A DNA stretch of 64,000 bases. Origin: Lethocerus indicus (lineage: Eukaryota > Arthropoda > Insecta > Hemiptera > Belostomatidae). Location: NCBI GenBank assembly GCA_019843655.1, contig JACDQD010000003.1, positions 24,354,224 to 24,418,223 on the forward strand, read 5' to 3'. The notes under the pieces were generated by a model. It worked only from the letters and a program-made list of their open reading frames with translations, ran no database searches and had not been told where the DNA came from. Below are positions 41,357-54,590 of the stretch, piece after piece. Position 1 is the stretch's first letter; each line of letters begins with the position of its first letter. The position numbers and the translations under genes are program-made.

Positions 41357-42505
41357 ATGATAAAAGGGGGCCAGCTCGAACACTACACTATGGAAGATTC
41401 GCCCCACAGATTGAACGAAGTGTTCAACAAGATCACGGACATGTTACAACACCAACAACAGCAGGGAAGCGTTGTGACGACATCCGTCGCCAAACGGAGG
41501 AGCCCCTGCGATGTCATTGAGTCCATCTTGCCCGATCCTCCCAGGCACTACGGTAAGCCCAAGGATATTTTTGCGCCTCGACTTCTCTCCCGACCGACGA
41601 TCGCTCTTGTCCCCCCTGACGCTCGGTTAACCCGTCGCCGGCCGGCACCGGTGAAACCTCGCCCTCTTTGCCTTTTGCCCGCATTCATTACACGATTTCA
41701 ATATATTTCGTCAATATATTTCAATATATTTCAAAATAAACTCACTTTCCGCTCTGAATCGCCGATGAAACCACTAACGCGACCGGGGCACAATCAGCTG
41801 ATCCCCGTCCTAGGCCGGCCGGTGTTGGGACCTGTTCGGCAACTACTTACTGTATTCCCAAACTTTTTGTCTTGTCTTATTATTTGTATTGGAAATTTTA
41901 TTCTAATTTCGGTTAATCGGCAGAGTTCATTGCCGGTCACAATCGGAAAATAGACTATTCGTGCGTCCTTCTAATTCTTATTCAGAGTTCCGTAAATATT
42001 CCATGGAACGACTTCGGTTGTAATTTCCAAGTTTAAATATTCGTATTTTCGTGGTAAATCCGTACAGCTTCGCGATTTAATAGAAAAGATTTGGCGATTC
42101 GATCTTTACAGTTTTTCTATATATTACAGTTACCCGAACTATTTTTTAACGACGATTGATTTAACGAAAGAATTTAACATAGTATATTAACATCGATAGT
42201 TAGTCTGTATACTTTTCTAACCGAAGTAAGATGTATCGGACAGGGTATTTGTTAGCCTGGGAAATGGTACACAATCGCTATTTGTAAGTTAGTTTCAGAG
42301 GATTAAGATTGTCGTTTATGTCGCGGAGTACCATCGACGCACTAAACTCACACGACCTATCACTCTTCCAAACTGCCTTATATTTTTCACATCCTTTTTA
42401 ATACATCTATAAAATGATCTAGGGCAGACATTTAGCAGGCTCCTGGCACAGTGTCCCAATTAGGCCTATGAAAATATAGACAATGCTATCAGAGGACGCC
42501 AATTT

Positions 42506-42565
<60 letters not shown>

Positions 42566-45500
42566 ATTACGCTATGTTGGATATTTTGTATGATCAATTT
42601 AATTTTCGATTTCAACATTGCGAGAGATTATTACAATATTCAATATTTGTAAGTAACCTTTCTAGGGAGCTAAATTATAAATTTGGTCGTTTAAAAAAAT
42701 CGGGCAGTCTTTGCGTTTTTGTATTATCCTACAATTTACTTTGAATGGTTCCTCTATGTATAGTTCAGTTATGTTTCCGCCAAAAATCATGTAGACACGT
42801 TCAAAATGTACGCTGACCGTAGACAAAATGCATGTTTGATCGCGGCCTTATATGCTTCGAGATAGGACATATAATTTTTGCAAGCAATTTTAAAGAACAA
42901 GCCCAGATTGCTCTCCCGAAGCAATCTTCTTTCTTAGGCCGATTTCGGTTATTGGTGCACTAGTATCGCAGTAACATTTCGTTCGATAGTTTAGGGCTCT
43001 AAAGTGATCGCACCTAAGAGCCGAAGTGAGGTGGTCGCGGTCGAAGGAGGGGGGCGGCGGTAAGGATTAGGCCCCTGGCAACAGTGTCCAGGTTATGCCG
43101 AGGCGGGTATCCGCGGTCACAATTTACTGCAAAATTAACCTTCTAATTCTGTTCCGTTCTGTAAGATGTTTGTGGACAACATTGACCTCGGTTGACCCGG
43201 CCGCCGGGTCCGGCACGTACCGCATACGTAGGTACGACATACCTAGGTAGGTTGTCCGCTTTCAGAAATAGATTCGGGGACGGTGGGGGGCTGGTTAAGA
43301 GTTGGCAGAGAGCAATGGGTGGCAATGTTGTGGTGGCGAGTGGTCTCCTCCTGCCGGGGAACACCGTAGGCGTGAATCAGTGTTTCCGCAAACTATAATA
43401 GAGCGTTCCGGCCTCGATAGACCGCTCGTCTATCTCCCTCACTGCCCATTCAATACATGTCAGTTCGGAAGCGCATTTTTACAGAATTGGCCAGTCTCCT
43501 ATTCTCACTTTATTTCGCAAACCTAATACTAATAATCGGAATCATCGACAAAAGTCGTTGAACGGTGTTACTCGGTGAACAATTATTGGTGCGGGTATTT
43601 TCAAACGGGACGTTTCGATTTCATCACGTTTTGTCCTATTTATTAGGATAACTTGGAGAAGTGTATAGTTTTATCGAACAGAATATACGCCTTTTTCTAC
43701 CGATATTTGGATGACGGGCCCTTACATCAGGAAGATCGAACTCATCCGCGTTTCTCCGATCGCCGGTAGGTTGGTCGTTTTTAATTTTATTTTTTCGTCT
43801 ACTCTTTTAGAATTTTTTTAGCCGTTAAAAAATCTTTGCTACTGCGAGTAAACTCGGGCACGGAACGAACGGGACTCGTCGAGCCGAATCGACGAGTGTT
43901 GTTCCTTTAAAATGTTAACTAGTGCAGTAAAAAGTAATATAAAAGTATAAGGGACGAGATCAGAGAGGATGACCAAGAGGTGCGAGAGAGACCGGCCGAT
44001 AACTATATATACCGGGGCGATCTGATGAAGGGAGTGGTGGGGGGTTGGGTTTGGTAGGTGGCGCCCCTCACGGCAGGACCCCTCACTCTGTGCCCCTCTC
44101 TCTCTCTTCTCTCTCTCTCGCCCTCCCAATTCTCTTTCTCTCTCATTTGGCCATGGTTCGCAGCTGTTGTCAAGGTCTTTCCCTCATAACCCCCCCTCAT
44201 AACCGTTGCCATGGCAACCGAGGGGGTACCCCTTTCCCTATTCCACCCCTCCCTCCCCCCCGTTCTGTTGGGATAGGTTATGTTTTCCCTTTACAGGCCC
44301 TTCTTTCCCGCAAAATACATCTTTTTGCAATTTATGAGTTCAAATTTCGAAAGGAGGGGTGGTCAATTTTACTTTACCAAAACTCCTCCTCTAAACTTTA
44401 ATTTTACTGTAAAAATATATATAAAATCCGTATTAGGCCGATTTTATTGAAATTCCACCATTTCGTATTATTTACCGACGACTCGCAGCCACAAAATTTC
44501 TCGCGAATAATAACCCCCCGAGCGAGTGTAAGGGGGAGGGTCCATTATTCTGTATAAATAGTTTAAGTGGGAGCAGGGGAGACACGAGACTAATTGTTTC
44601 ATTACATCTGCTGCAGAACAACCAGGTGTTTTCGCGCCGACATACTGAACGGCCAGTCCCTAATGAATGAATTACTAGAAAACGTACATATTTCACGAGC
44701 GTTGTAAAATATAGGGTACCGAATTTGTACGATTTCCTATTGAACATTATGCGGGTGCGGTATTTCGCTTTATATTTTGGTGAAGGTTCAGGCGAGAGAG
44801 GTAATCCGTAGAAAAATCTTAGTCCGTTAATAAAAGGCGATTACTCGTAACTTCGGCAACTAATTAAAGTATGAATTACTCCCTTTGTATAAAAAAGTAA
44901 TACACTACGCAATCGGCGAGATATTTGAAATCTACATTTTGCAGGTTATCTTAATTCCTTACGCAGGAACTAAAGTTCAATTGTCGGTAATTTCCCCGCG
45001 CCCTACGAATCAATTAACTTCTTAATAATTCTAACAGAAGGCGTTATTTCGTGGGTGTGTTTCGGGCTCTTAGGTTTAATAAACCCGACAGGGTTAGCCA
45101 GTCAAACTTTACAGAATTCGGTCAGTTTTCCGCGGGTCTAGTCGAAGACTGGTTTATAGACTAGCGGAGAAAATATATGTTCGGCCCAGTTGAGGCTGAG
45201 AAAAAAACTAATAGAAAAAAGATGTTTAGATGAGCGGATAGAGCTAGGTCTGTTTGAGTGGGGATGGGGGTAGCCAGCCCGTGAGCCTCGTCACGTAGAC
45301 CTAGTTCTACCCTCCTCCCACCCTTTCCTTCTTCCATCTCGCCTCCTTCTTTCTTCTATCGCTCTTTATCTAACTCTAGCCTCTCCCTATACTTCTCCCA
45401 CCATCCCTTCTTCTAGCCTTCATTTTCCCCTCCAGACCCCGTTCTCTCCTCACTCTCCTATCACTCTCTCTGCATATATATTAGGTACTCAGACCCTGTA

Positions 45501-46784
45501 CTTCTTAGTTCCCGACGAAGAAACTGTTCTGACTGATGGGTTTTTGAACCGCGTACTCTAAAGCCCCAATTTCAGTCGTTTGGAAATTGAGTGGGAAGTG
45601 GGAGCAATATCGTGGAGAAAATGTCTACCTCTATAGAAAATATTGACTACAATAAGGACATTATTATGTTCCGACAAAAAATAAATAATTTCTGGATAAT
45701 TGTCCATTCTGGGTCTATTAACAACTTATTGAAAATGTTACATTTGTTATTTATGTTCCTGTAACACTTACTTTTCAAACAAACCATCAGTTATTCGACT
45801 AATATTAACAACAGTGTAGTTGAGTAAAACATTATTCATTTTTTATTGGTTGATTGTTATATTGGAAATATAAGTAGAAGTGTGGAAGTCCGGTGTCTAT
45901 TGACCACTCCGCAGCGGCAGTAATGTTCCCTCAAATCAATTTTTTGTCCTCTTTTAAGGACCCATCCACTCCCCCTTAGCCTGTCCCTCTTTCCTCGCCT
46001 GAGGGGGCAGGTAGTAATAATACCCTGAGGCAAAAAGGGACCCTTTGGAATTAAAAGAATAAAATAAAATATCGGTATTTATATAAATTTCTAATAGGAC
46101 ACAAAATTTGTGAATTATCTGTTATAACTCACTTTTGTAATTAATCTATGTCCAGTTGTAGTAATAAATTATGCATAAATCTAACGTTAAGAATATTGCG
46201 GAACTTAATATTACAAAGAACCGTATGTTTCAAGCTTAGTGGGAAGATTATTAAGAAAAAACGTTTTAATCTTGACTATTATTACAGAGATAAACTTCAA
46301 ACAACGGGTTGTTCTTGTTGGACCGAAAAATGATAATAATTACAATTTCGAATTATTACCGATGATTTTCGGGTAGGCCTTAGGGGTAAGTTTTGCTCGG
46401 TTCCAACCATTATCTCGATTACGGTCTAGCTGGCGTTCGTGCTGGGGCCAGCGCGTCCGTGCGCAATGTGTGTTTGAGGAACAGGTAGTAATAACGTCCC
46501 CCGGGGTATACACCGCACGCACGCACACGCACACGCACGCGGGTTCACGAACAGGTTCTAACTTGAAGGAGCACACAAAAGAAGCTTGTGCGCGGGTGTG
46601 CGTGTAGTGGGGGATAGGGATAGGAGAAGAGGCAAAAGAGGGAGAGAGAGAGAGAGAGAGAGATGTAATGATAGATGGGTGGGAGGGACGGTGCTGGAAC
46701 CGAGGTCACACAGTTAACGATTCCCCTCCACCTCCTCTCACTCTTACCAACCTCCTCCTCATCCCCTCATCCCCCCATCCCATA

Positions 46785-46816
<32 letters not shown>

Positions 46817-49800
46817 GCACACTTCCTCTTTCTCTCTCATACTAATGTTCAAGATTAAGATTGTGGGCCCGAGTGAGAGTGCGAGCGAGAAGGATCGAGT
46901 ACCTCTTTCTCCCCTTCAACGCCCACCTATATTCTTTATTACTCGGTGCTTCTGTGTACCCGGCGATACGACCCGCACACGGAGGCACAGCGTGTGCGTT
47001 TAGTTTACCCTCTGGACGAGTTTGTGCAACAATATATTCGAAATTGAAATTTGGTGTTCGAATTACTTTAGCTTCGGTACTAGCGATAGGTTAAAATCCC
47101 GCAGGAGGTCTTATGGAATTTATCCAAAATAAATGTTTCTCCAGTTTGCATCAGTCACTAAGTAGAACAGGGTAGAGGGTCCGGTTATAGAAACTTATTT
47201 TAGTTCTTGAGTTGACGAGCGTCAGTTCTCCCAATTTATTGTGCACTTAATCGTTCCGTTCTTTTTGCCGCTGTTCTTCAGGGGTGGCGGCGTTGCCAAA
47301 TCTGGGGCCGAGAAGGTCCTCCTCCCCCCTTGCCTTTCGAGAAGAAACAGAAATCGAAATAAAAAGAAAAAAATAACTGAAAGAAAAAAAGACACGATCT
47401 CGACTCCGGTTGTGACCTCCTCCTCATCATCCTCTGTCTCCCTCCCTCTATGTTGGAGGACCGGTTTGGTGGTTCCTCACCTTCCCCTTCTTTCTCTCTT
47501 TCTTTCTCCTTCCATCGGTCCTTCTTTCTACTCCTTCTCCCCTCCTACCACCTCCCACCACCTACACACAAACACACACACACACTCACACAATCCACTA
47601 TAATAAGTACAATAAGCACGATTTACGATCGACTCTTGATTTTTTTTCTATCTCTCTCTTTCCTTCTCCGACCCCCTTCATCGTTCCCCGTGTGGGAGGA
47701 GGCTTTCCTGTTATAGGAACACTTTTTAATTTTAAAATTATCGTGTCCGAATATTGTTTTACGCTGTACACTGTTCGAGGAGCCCAAGTAATATACTCAG
47801 TACCATTTCGCTTTGTCGGTCTAATCCCGGACCACCCTGGACTGGGAGATACGAGGACAGTACTTATTTGTCGACTTGTGATTTTGGGTCAAGAGTCCGA
47901 ATTTGAACGTGTAGCGGTGGTTGAATCTAATCCAACATTCTACTGAAGGTGGCGAGCGGCCAAACCGTGGTCTGGAAATAGTGTACTATTTCACACACTA
48001 GTGTGTGCGTGTAGGCTAGAAGGATTGGCGTTCTGCGTCTATATTTTCTTTTATGAAATCTTTATGTAATTTCATTTTTTTTCATAAATGTGTCATTAAC
48101 ATAATACATATAATGTGTGTATCTTTTATAGGGTATAAATGAATCTCGTATTATTTGTAAGTGCGTTGAACCTAGTTCTTTTTGAGATGGAGCAGTGTAC
48201 AAGACACATGCTTCTGTCCCTCTATTCTTAGCCACTCTGGGTTGCCGTGTAGGCGACCGTTACGTTATTGAACTGAACAGCTAAAAAAAAATTCTAACTT
48301 TAAATTGAAAAATGTGTTCTTCAGTATAGATAGAATAGTATATATATATATTGAAGACTGAGTTATACGTGCCTTTTTGACGAACACCGTAAATTATAAT
48401 CGGCCCATTTTAATATACGACCGTTTCCGAAACTCCGGAGAAATTGCTCGAGTTTGTTCTCTATTCATATTTCGAGATATTTCAATTTTAAAATTCAAAA
48501 TCGCAGTTGGAAATTCGTTCGTGGCGGAGTTAACGTTTGAAGAGTGGGGCCAACAGGGGGCAGGCATTGATCTGAATCCTGTCTGTTCCTGTTTGTTGCT
48601 AGGCCACTCCTGTTGCTTGCCGTTAAAACAATTAATATACAAATTTTTCTCAACCGGCGACCTATAATTTTTTTGTTACTGACTGTTCCGTCCAGTTAAG
48701 TTAAATTTCTTTAAATATTTCCATAAAATCTCCGTGTGTCCAATTAATTTCATCGATATAAAATATGTGATTCCAAATTTCACTCTACAAGAGTACAAGA
48801 ATTGTACAAAACGAGGTAACGGTATCGGTAAAATCATCCGTTAGAACACGATACTTTCTCTTTTCCCAAGTCTAATTTTGTGTTCCGAATTTTCACGATA
48901 ATGGTTTCGGGGTTAAAACCCCGACAAAAAATGAGAAATTATGGTGAAAAAATTACTGTTATTGAATAATCGAGTTTAGTTTATAGATTTCCGCATTTTC
49001 CGCTAGCCTATTTCCTGCAACCTTTGTACTCTGTAATTCCCGAAATTTGATTATGGAGGGTGGTTGGAGCGTTAAAAAAATGTCGTCAGCATTAGGGCAA
49101 TGACGCAATCCTCCTGCCCGAGAGGCCTTACCGATCGACCGGTGGAAATCAATTCATCGTTTTCCCCGATATAACCGTCTCGGTACGAACTCATACCATA
49201 CCCCGTTGCTAAAGAATTGCCGAACTATATGGGACGAGAGCTTAGCTCGCTTGATGTGAAACCTCAACTTGTAAAAATTCAATCAATTCGTACTCCTTGT
49301 CTTTGAGGATGTCATTTTAACTTGTATTAGGTTTTTGAAGTAATAGTCATTGTTTTTTGTTCTGTCGTCTTTGTTAAACCTAAAGTCGGCCAACCTACTA
49401 TTTTCATAATGTAATAGTAATAGTAATATTGTTATATCAAAAAATGTCGTATAATTCATATCCAGCTATTGTTTTATATTATTTATGAACACTGTCGAGA
49501 GGATTTGAGTGTGATAATACTAACGTTCAGGAGACTACGTGCATGTATGAAGGCAAAATAGGACACTACTACTCTGTAGGTTGGTACCGTCTGTTGAAGT
49601 GGTTCCATCGAGACGAGGGTCGCGAATTTGAAACAATCGAAATAATATTTTAATTTTTTATTTATTTATAAATTGAATCGGTATCAGGACTCTGTTTTAT
49701 GTACTTTTTGCTTTACCGTATATTGGTAGAGTAAGAAGAGGGAGGCACCTCTTTAGGTTAGGCATGAACCATAATTTAGTTACTTATTTCAACGACCTCT

Positions 49801-52774
49801 AACTAAATAGGGTTTCTTTGTCCGGGGGAGAGAGATTTGATTAATAATGATACAGTGATGGCTGGATAGGAAGGATACTGTTGGAGGAATAGAGTAGTGT
49901 ACAAAAAATAGGATAAGTACGAAGAGTAGGGAAGGAGGGAAAGAAAGAGGGAGGGAGGAGAGAGAGAGAGAGTGAGAGGGAATAGGGAGTAATAGTGTGC
50001 TAGAGAGAGAGAGAGAGAAAGAGGGTGGAGGGGAGAGAGGGGGAGGACTAAGTGTATATTGTTGGGTGGTGCCATCTACAGGAGCGGTTGCATCAGTGGA
50101 GGCGGTTGGTGGGGGAACCGGGCGGTGGTGGCGGTGGTGGTGGGGGCCGCCTATTTCTCAAATCCTCGAACCGACTTCCACTTCAGTCGTCCTCTGTCTT
50201 TCGGTAGTTAAACATCAGTCTCCACTCTTATATCGGGAGTAGTTTCTCCGATTTAAGACTGAAAGCCGAGTACACTTCTCGTCAACCGAAGTGACATTGT
50301 CCTTCGTCATTAGTTTTCCACTTTTGGCAGTCCGCGACTCTCGTTCCAGACGTCAGCGCGGCCCTAGTTGTGGACGGGGACATTTTTCATCCTTTAATAA
50401 TTTTCTCTCGTTGTGAACGGTTTTCTGTTACCGCTTCTATCCTTTTCTCGTCGACCGACGTCCGAAGACGCGAGAAAATGGAAATCCTTCCGTGCACAGT
50501 CAGCGTAGATTTTTCAAACTACACGACCGCAACTTCCAGAGGTGAGTTTTCCGAATCGTGAGCTTTCTTTTTTCTATTGTTCGATTGGTATAAGTCGACT
50601 TGTTCGTTTTCTGTGCGAGTGTTTATTCGCCGTTAGACGGGTATTTCCCGTTCGACTATCCTACCCAGTACCCGATCTACTCACTTCGAACTCAAATTCT
50701 AACTTATACTTTCAGTCCCGATTCAGCCGACTGCCGGCCCCGTCCCCGAGTGTGAATGTTGGAAAGAATGAAGCGTAGTTAGTCTCTAAATAGCTGTCTT
50801 AATAAAATTATTTAATAGATTAGTGGGCGCTCGTAGAGTGTTGAACGCCGGTCGAACGCGTAGCAGTCAGGTGTTCGGCTCACCCACCGGCCGTTCTATA
50901 TCTGACGCTCGCCGAACATTCTAGAAAGTATACCGGTAGTCCAATGATACCCGAGGTGAAATCGTCGCTTCGTAACAGCTTTCATTCCTCGTACGATTTC
51001 GATAAAAAATTATTTTTTTCGCTCTAGGGAAAATTTCCCTTCCATTGGGAACGTGTTGCCGGCCGGTGCCGAATAGTCAAAAGAGTCGCAATATCTGGCT
51101 TTTAATCTTGATTATTTTAATTTGTCTCGCAGTTAAATCTCGTCCTATTCGTCCCTAACCGTTACATTTGCGGTAATTATTTAGAGTTTGTCGAAAAATA
51201 AAACTCCCTTCTTACTAAAATTCGTGCGCGGAATAATTTTAAGAAACCGGCGCGTGAAATAATTTAACGAAGGGAAATTTGTGGAATACATATTTTTGAA
51301 GTGTACCGTTGGCTTAACCGTGGCTCGTAACTGACGTTTCCTTTACGGAAGCGTTACTGGGCCCGGTCCTCGATTCGCTCTCTCTCGGCGATCTTTCTTC
51401 CCCGAAACCCGGAATTAAACCTTAATTGTTTTAATTATTGTGTAATTCGCCGCTTGGAAAACGCTTTTTGCGAAGCGCATTTATCAATAGCACGCCAACA
51501 ATCCTTCTGAAACCGTTCTGGTGAAACTTAAATTTCCATGTAGCAAACGGGAAATATCGTAATCCGGCTTTCGAGTATGACACGTATCCGATCTATATCG
51601 AAAATAATCGAAAAAGTTTAAAGGAGTGAGGGTTGGCGATATCGAGAGGGCGTCAGTTTTCGAATTGCCGCCAGTCGTTAGTCACCTGCCGGTTACACCA
51701 CCGCTTACTGTCCGGCCGTGCCTTTTCGCCGGTCGTCTTTTCAAAAAATGTTTTCGTACTTCATCTCTTATAAGAGATTTTCTCCCGTTTTCGGATCCTG
51801 ACCGCATTCGGTCGGTGGCCGTCGCCGGGTGCGGACACTGAGCTCTGTCCTAAGTGATGTTGGACTCACCTCAGCCGGGTCAAACTTTAAAAGAAAAAGG
51901 TTTGATTTTCATAAATTCGATTTCATTCAGGGTTGGTGAACTTGGCAATTCTGTGGGATTATGAGAAACTGAACTTGGGGAAAATTGGTCCCTTAGTGTT
52001 TTCTTTGACGGGTTTGAGCCCTGCTTTTTCAACTTTTAATTGTAAGCCGCATTAGTAGTGGGTTTAGAAGAGTGGAATAAAGGGGTTTTAAAAATAATAA
52101 GATAAGCGAACTTGCTGCGGTTTATTGTATTACAGGGGTGTGTATGGGGTAAGTTGGGCTATTTAATTTAATATTAGTAATAGTGTGGTAGTGTTTGAGA
52201 TAATTGAATGTTGTGTTCTGTTCGGTGCAGGTGGTCTAGTCCACGGGGACGTAGAGGAGGGATCGGCGGCGTGCGAGGCTCTGTCGAGGCGGCTCGAGTC
52301 TGAGCTGAGGGCGGCCAAGTCGGCGCAGCTCTCCTGCGGCGAGGTTCTGCTGCCGGACGACCTCCTGCCCCGGGTGGCCGCCGACGTACTCAGGCTGGCC
52401 GAGAATGAGCCCTGCGGCCTCAGGGGCTGCACGCTCTACATCAACTTCGAGACGGAGACCGAATGCAGGCGGATCGGCACCGTCAAATGCGACCCCAACA
52501 CAGTTTCCACCTTCGAACTCTTTCTGACTCTTAAGCAGGACTCGAGGTCGACATGGCATTCGATACTGCCTCAATTCATTAAGTGAGTGTCACCAAATTA
52601 CGTCTCCTAAATCTTAATAACGCGTATATCATTATCCTATTCTATTAAAAATTTGCCTGGGACTAATATAGATTTTTTTTAATTTACAGAAATTTAACCA
52701 AAGGCGGAACAATAATGATTAGCCCCGGGTTCACACTCGAAAAGAAGAAACTGTACAGGTCGTACCTGGATTAA
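41357..52774 (+). CDS. chrb: Charybde/scylla (REDD1/DDIT4 family), long isoform, 3 exons
   Basis: Exons 41357-41552, 52231-52582 and 52690-52774 (TAA) join with GT/AG sites and consistent phases into 210 residues. REDD1 proteins are stress-induced inhibitors of TORC1 acting upstream of the TSC1/TSC2 complex in the cytoplasm; they have no enzymatic motif. The conserved C-terminal domain (from about residue 100) is clear: SCGEVLLPDDLLPRVAADVL, NEPCGLRGCTLYINFE, KCDPNTVSTFELFLTLKQD, LPQFIK and ISPGFTLEKKKLY. Exon 1 encodes a poorly conserved N-terminus (MEDSPHRLNEVFNKITDML with a short Gln run). The ATG at 41357 is in a good AAAATG context; a second in-frame ATG lies at 41390. Intron 1 is about 10.7 kb. 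I cannot tell charybde from scylla by eye; many insects have a single gene. Confidence 0.95.
42509..42561. repeat. (TA)n microsatellite
   Basis: A TA run of about 53 bases in charybde intron 1. Confidence 0.97.
46639..46663. repeat. (GA)n tract
   Basis: About 25 bases of GA dinucleotide in charybde intron 1. A (CT)n tract lies 120 bases downstream, making an inverted pair of simple repeats. Confidence 0.95.
46785..46812. repeat. (CT)n tract
   Basis: About 28 bases of CT dinucleotide followed by an AC-rich stretch. It is complementary to the (GA)n tract at 46639-46663. Confidence 0.95.
47566..47592. repeat. (CA)n-type tract
   Basis: An imperfect run of CA/ACAC dinucleotides following a long pyrimidine-rich stretch (47400-47560). 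Confidence 0.85.
50060..50477 (+). promoter_or_regulatory. Probable proximal promoter and 5' UTR of charybde
   Basis: A GC-rich block immediately upstream of the alternative first exon. It begins with a G-rich tract (ggcggtggtggcggtggtgg near 50121) and includes initiator-like tcagtc elements near 50183 and 50217 and an agacgtcag near 50347, one mismatch from a CRE. No TATA box at a suitable distance was noted. Confidence 0.4.
50478..50541 (+). CDS. chrb: Alternative first coding exon of charybde (short isoform)
   Basis: An ATG in a good context (gagaaaATGG) opens 21 codons, MEILPCTVSVDFSNYTTATS plus Arg, and leaves one base before a consensus donor (G|GTGAGT). The phase is identical to that of the 41552 donor, so it joins the shared exon at 52231 in frame and yields a 166-residue isoform (64+352+85 bases). 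It lies 1.7 kb upstream of the shared exon in a locally GC-rich segment, consistent with a second, proximal promoter. Inferred from start context, splice signal and phase; no transcript evidence is available. Confidence 0.7.
52231..52582 (+). CDS. chrb: Shared second exon of charybde (core of RTP801 domain)
   Basis: Bounded by ttcggtgcag| and |GTGAGT. It encodes 116 complete codons covering the strongly conserved centre of the family domain and is GC-rich (about 60%) against AT-rich flanks. It continues into the last exon with a split AAA lysine codon, giving LPQFIK-NLTKGG. Confidence 0.95.
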
Positions 52775-52780
52775 AGAATT

Positions 52781-52782
52781 TA

Positions 52783-52835
<53 letters not shown>
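52781..52835. repeat. (TA)n microsatellite at the start of the charybde 3' UTR
   Basis: A TA run beginning seven bases after the TAA stop, with one G interruption. It would be transcribed as (UA)n. Confidence 0.97.
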
Positions 52836-52837
<2 letters not shown>

Positions 52838-54540
52838 CAAAGCTAAAAGCAAACTAAATGTGAAATTGAAGAAAAGAAAGCGTACAGAGAGATAAGAAGA
52901 GAAAGAGAGAGTGTAAGAAGGATGGAGGGAGGGAAGGCCTATAGTAATAAGAGAAAGAAACAGTGAAAAAGGAAGTCAAATTTGAAACAGAGGAGCAAAG
53001 GGGCCACACACTCACCAAACACACACACCCACAGTGTTTTTCCAAAAACAAAATATCGGCGTCATCCATAGTCTTCGACTTGTTATTAGTTTTCATTTTT
53101 TTTTGTTAATTATGCGAAAGTTTCTTTTCTTCATTGTGATTCACAAAATGGGAAATGGGGGGGTGGGCATTATATATTATGGGACAAATGATATATTTCG
53201 TGCGAGAATCAAGACTGAAGAAGAGATGAGATGGGGGATAATATAAATCTACAGCCAAAAGAAGATAAGGATTGGAAGAAAGGAAACTTTGACCAGGAAA
53301 GGATGCGAGAAGAAGAGCGATTGTCAATTGGAGAAGACACCAGTGGATCAAGGCAATATCATCTTAGTCATTTTTAATTTTTGGGGGTGATTATCTTTGA
53401 AACTGATTTAAAAAATTGTATGCACAGAGTTTAATAATACTAAGTATTTAGAGAGGAGAGCTATTTACTAATACAAAAAAGATGTTGTTTATTTTATACA
53501 GATATAATCACTTTAAAAACTATTTAGTTCTGTAGAAAAGTAGTGTATAGTAACATTTTCTTTTTTTCTGTAAATGTTTCAGTTGAAAAAATTTAAGTAT
53601 CAGCTCTGTTTTTGAAAAAAGCTAGTTGTGATCAGTTTTTAATTTTCGTTTTTATAACTTTTTTTGGGGGGGGGTCTGTAAAATCTTTCAACTTGTATTT
53701 TTCAGTTTCTCGAAGACAGGAACCACTGCTTTAGTTTTTGGCAAAGGGTTAAATATATAAATGTAGGATATAACTTTTACCAAGGGAAAACATTTTCATT
53801 TTAGGCTTAGACTGATAGTACCCTAAGTACAAGATTCTTACTAATAATGATATATAATGTAATAACATAAAAAGAAAAAAAAGAACAAAACAAACAGCCC
53901 CTCTCTGGGGTAGGTCAGTCACCATATCAGGCTTTCTTGTCAAATTATCTTTCATTGTGAGAATATTCGAAAGTTTTTTGTGATGTAAGCGGTAATTTTC
54001 TTTTTTTTCAAAATAGTAGTGAGGACATTTTTTTATTTTTTGGAAAAAAAAGTACCGTTTTGTAAATTACAAGTAAGCGAGCGAGCGATTTATGATGAGA
54101 ACGAAAGATGTTAGTTGTTGATATTCCTAAATTTTTCTTGAAACAAAATCAATATTCGGGTGAGCTTATTTGTGGAACTGATATCATCATGTGATTTTTA
54201 CGATTATTAATTAGTATAATAATCCTTATATATATTATTGTATATTAAAAAAAATATATATATAAATGGATTTAATTTTTTCGTGTATAGGATGGTTAAG
54301 CTTTAATAGGTTGTGTGTCTTTCAAAAAACTTAAAATATTGAAAATAAAATTTACAAAATGCGAAAAAAAATGTCCACAGCTCACCTTGTCTGTATTGTT
54401 CTATGTGATTTTTCGAATGTTTCTGTTGGGAGAAATGTTTGTTTTTCTTTCTTTTCTTTTTTCGAAACGATTTTGTATCACGAATGTACCGAAGAGTAAA
54501 CAAAAATGTACCCTCCGTGTCTCATTTTTAGGGCCTGTGT

Positions 54541-54590
54541 ATTATATATACATATATATATATACATATATATAGATATATTATATATAA
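54541..54590. repeat. Imperfect (TA)n with CATA interruptions
   Basis: About 50 bases of TATA/CATA/GATA repeats inside the probable charybde 3' UTR. Confidence 0.9.

Larger units (their letters stand above)
41553..50059 (+). other. First intron of charybde (distal isoform), left part
   Basis: The frame of exon 1 happens to stay open to 41953 but carries no recognisable domain beyond the donor. The intron contains a (TA)n array (42509-42561) and many purine/pyrimidine-biased tracts: CT-rich at 44091-44160, 45300-45480 and 47400-47680; (GA)n at 46639-46663; (CT)n at 46785-46812; (AC)n near 47566-47592; and GA-rich at 49900-50045. No nested gene was recognised. Confidence 0.6.

Noticed and set aside
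41553..41953. Continuation of charybde exon 1 as a 198-codon unspliced protein
   Set aside because: Family resemblance and phase end exactly at a consensus donor (G|GTAAGC); the rest has no resemblance and is best read as intron.
52163..52574. Antisense frames (89 and 112 codons) over charybde exon 2
   Set aside because: Shadows of the GC-rich sense exon.
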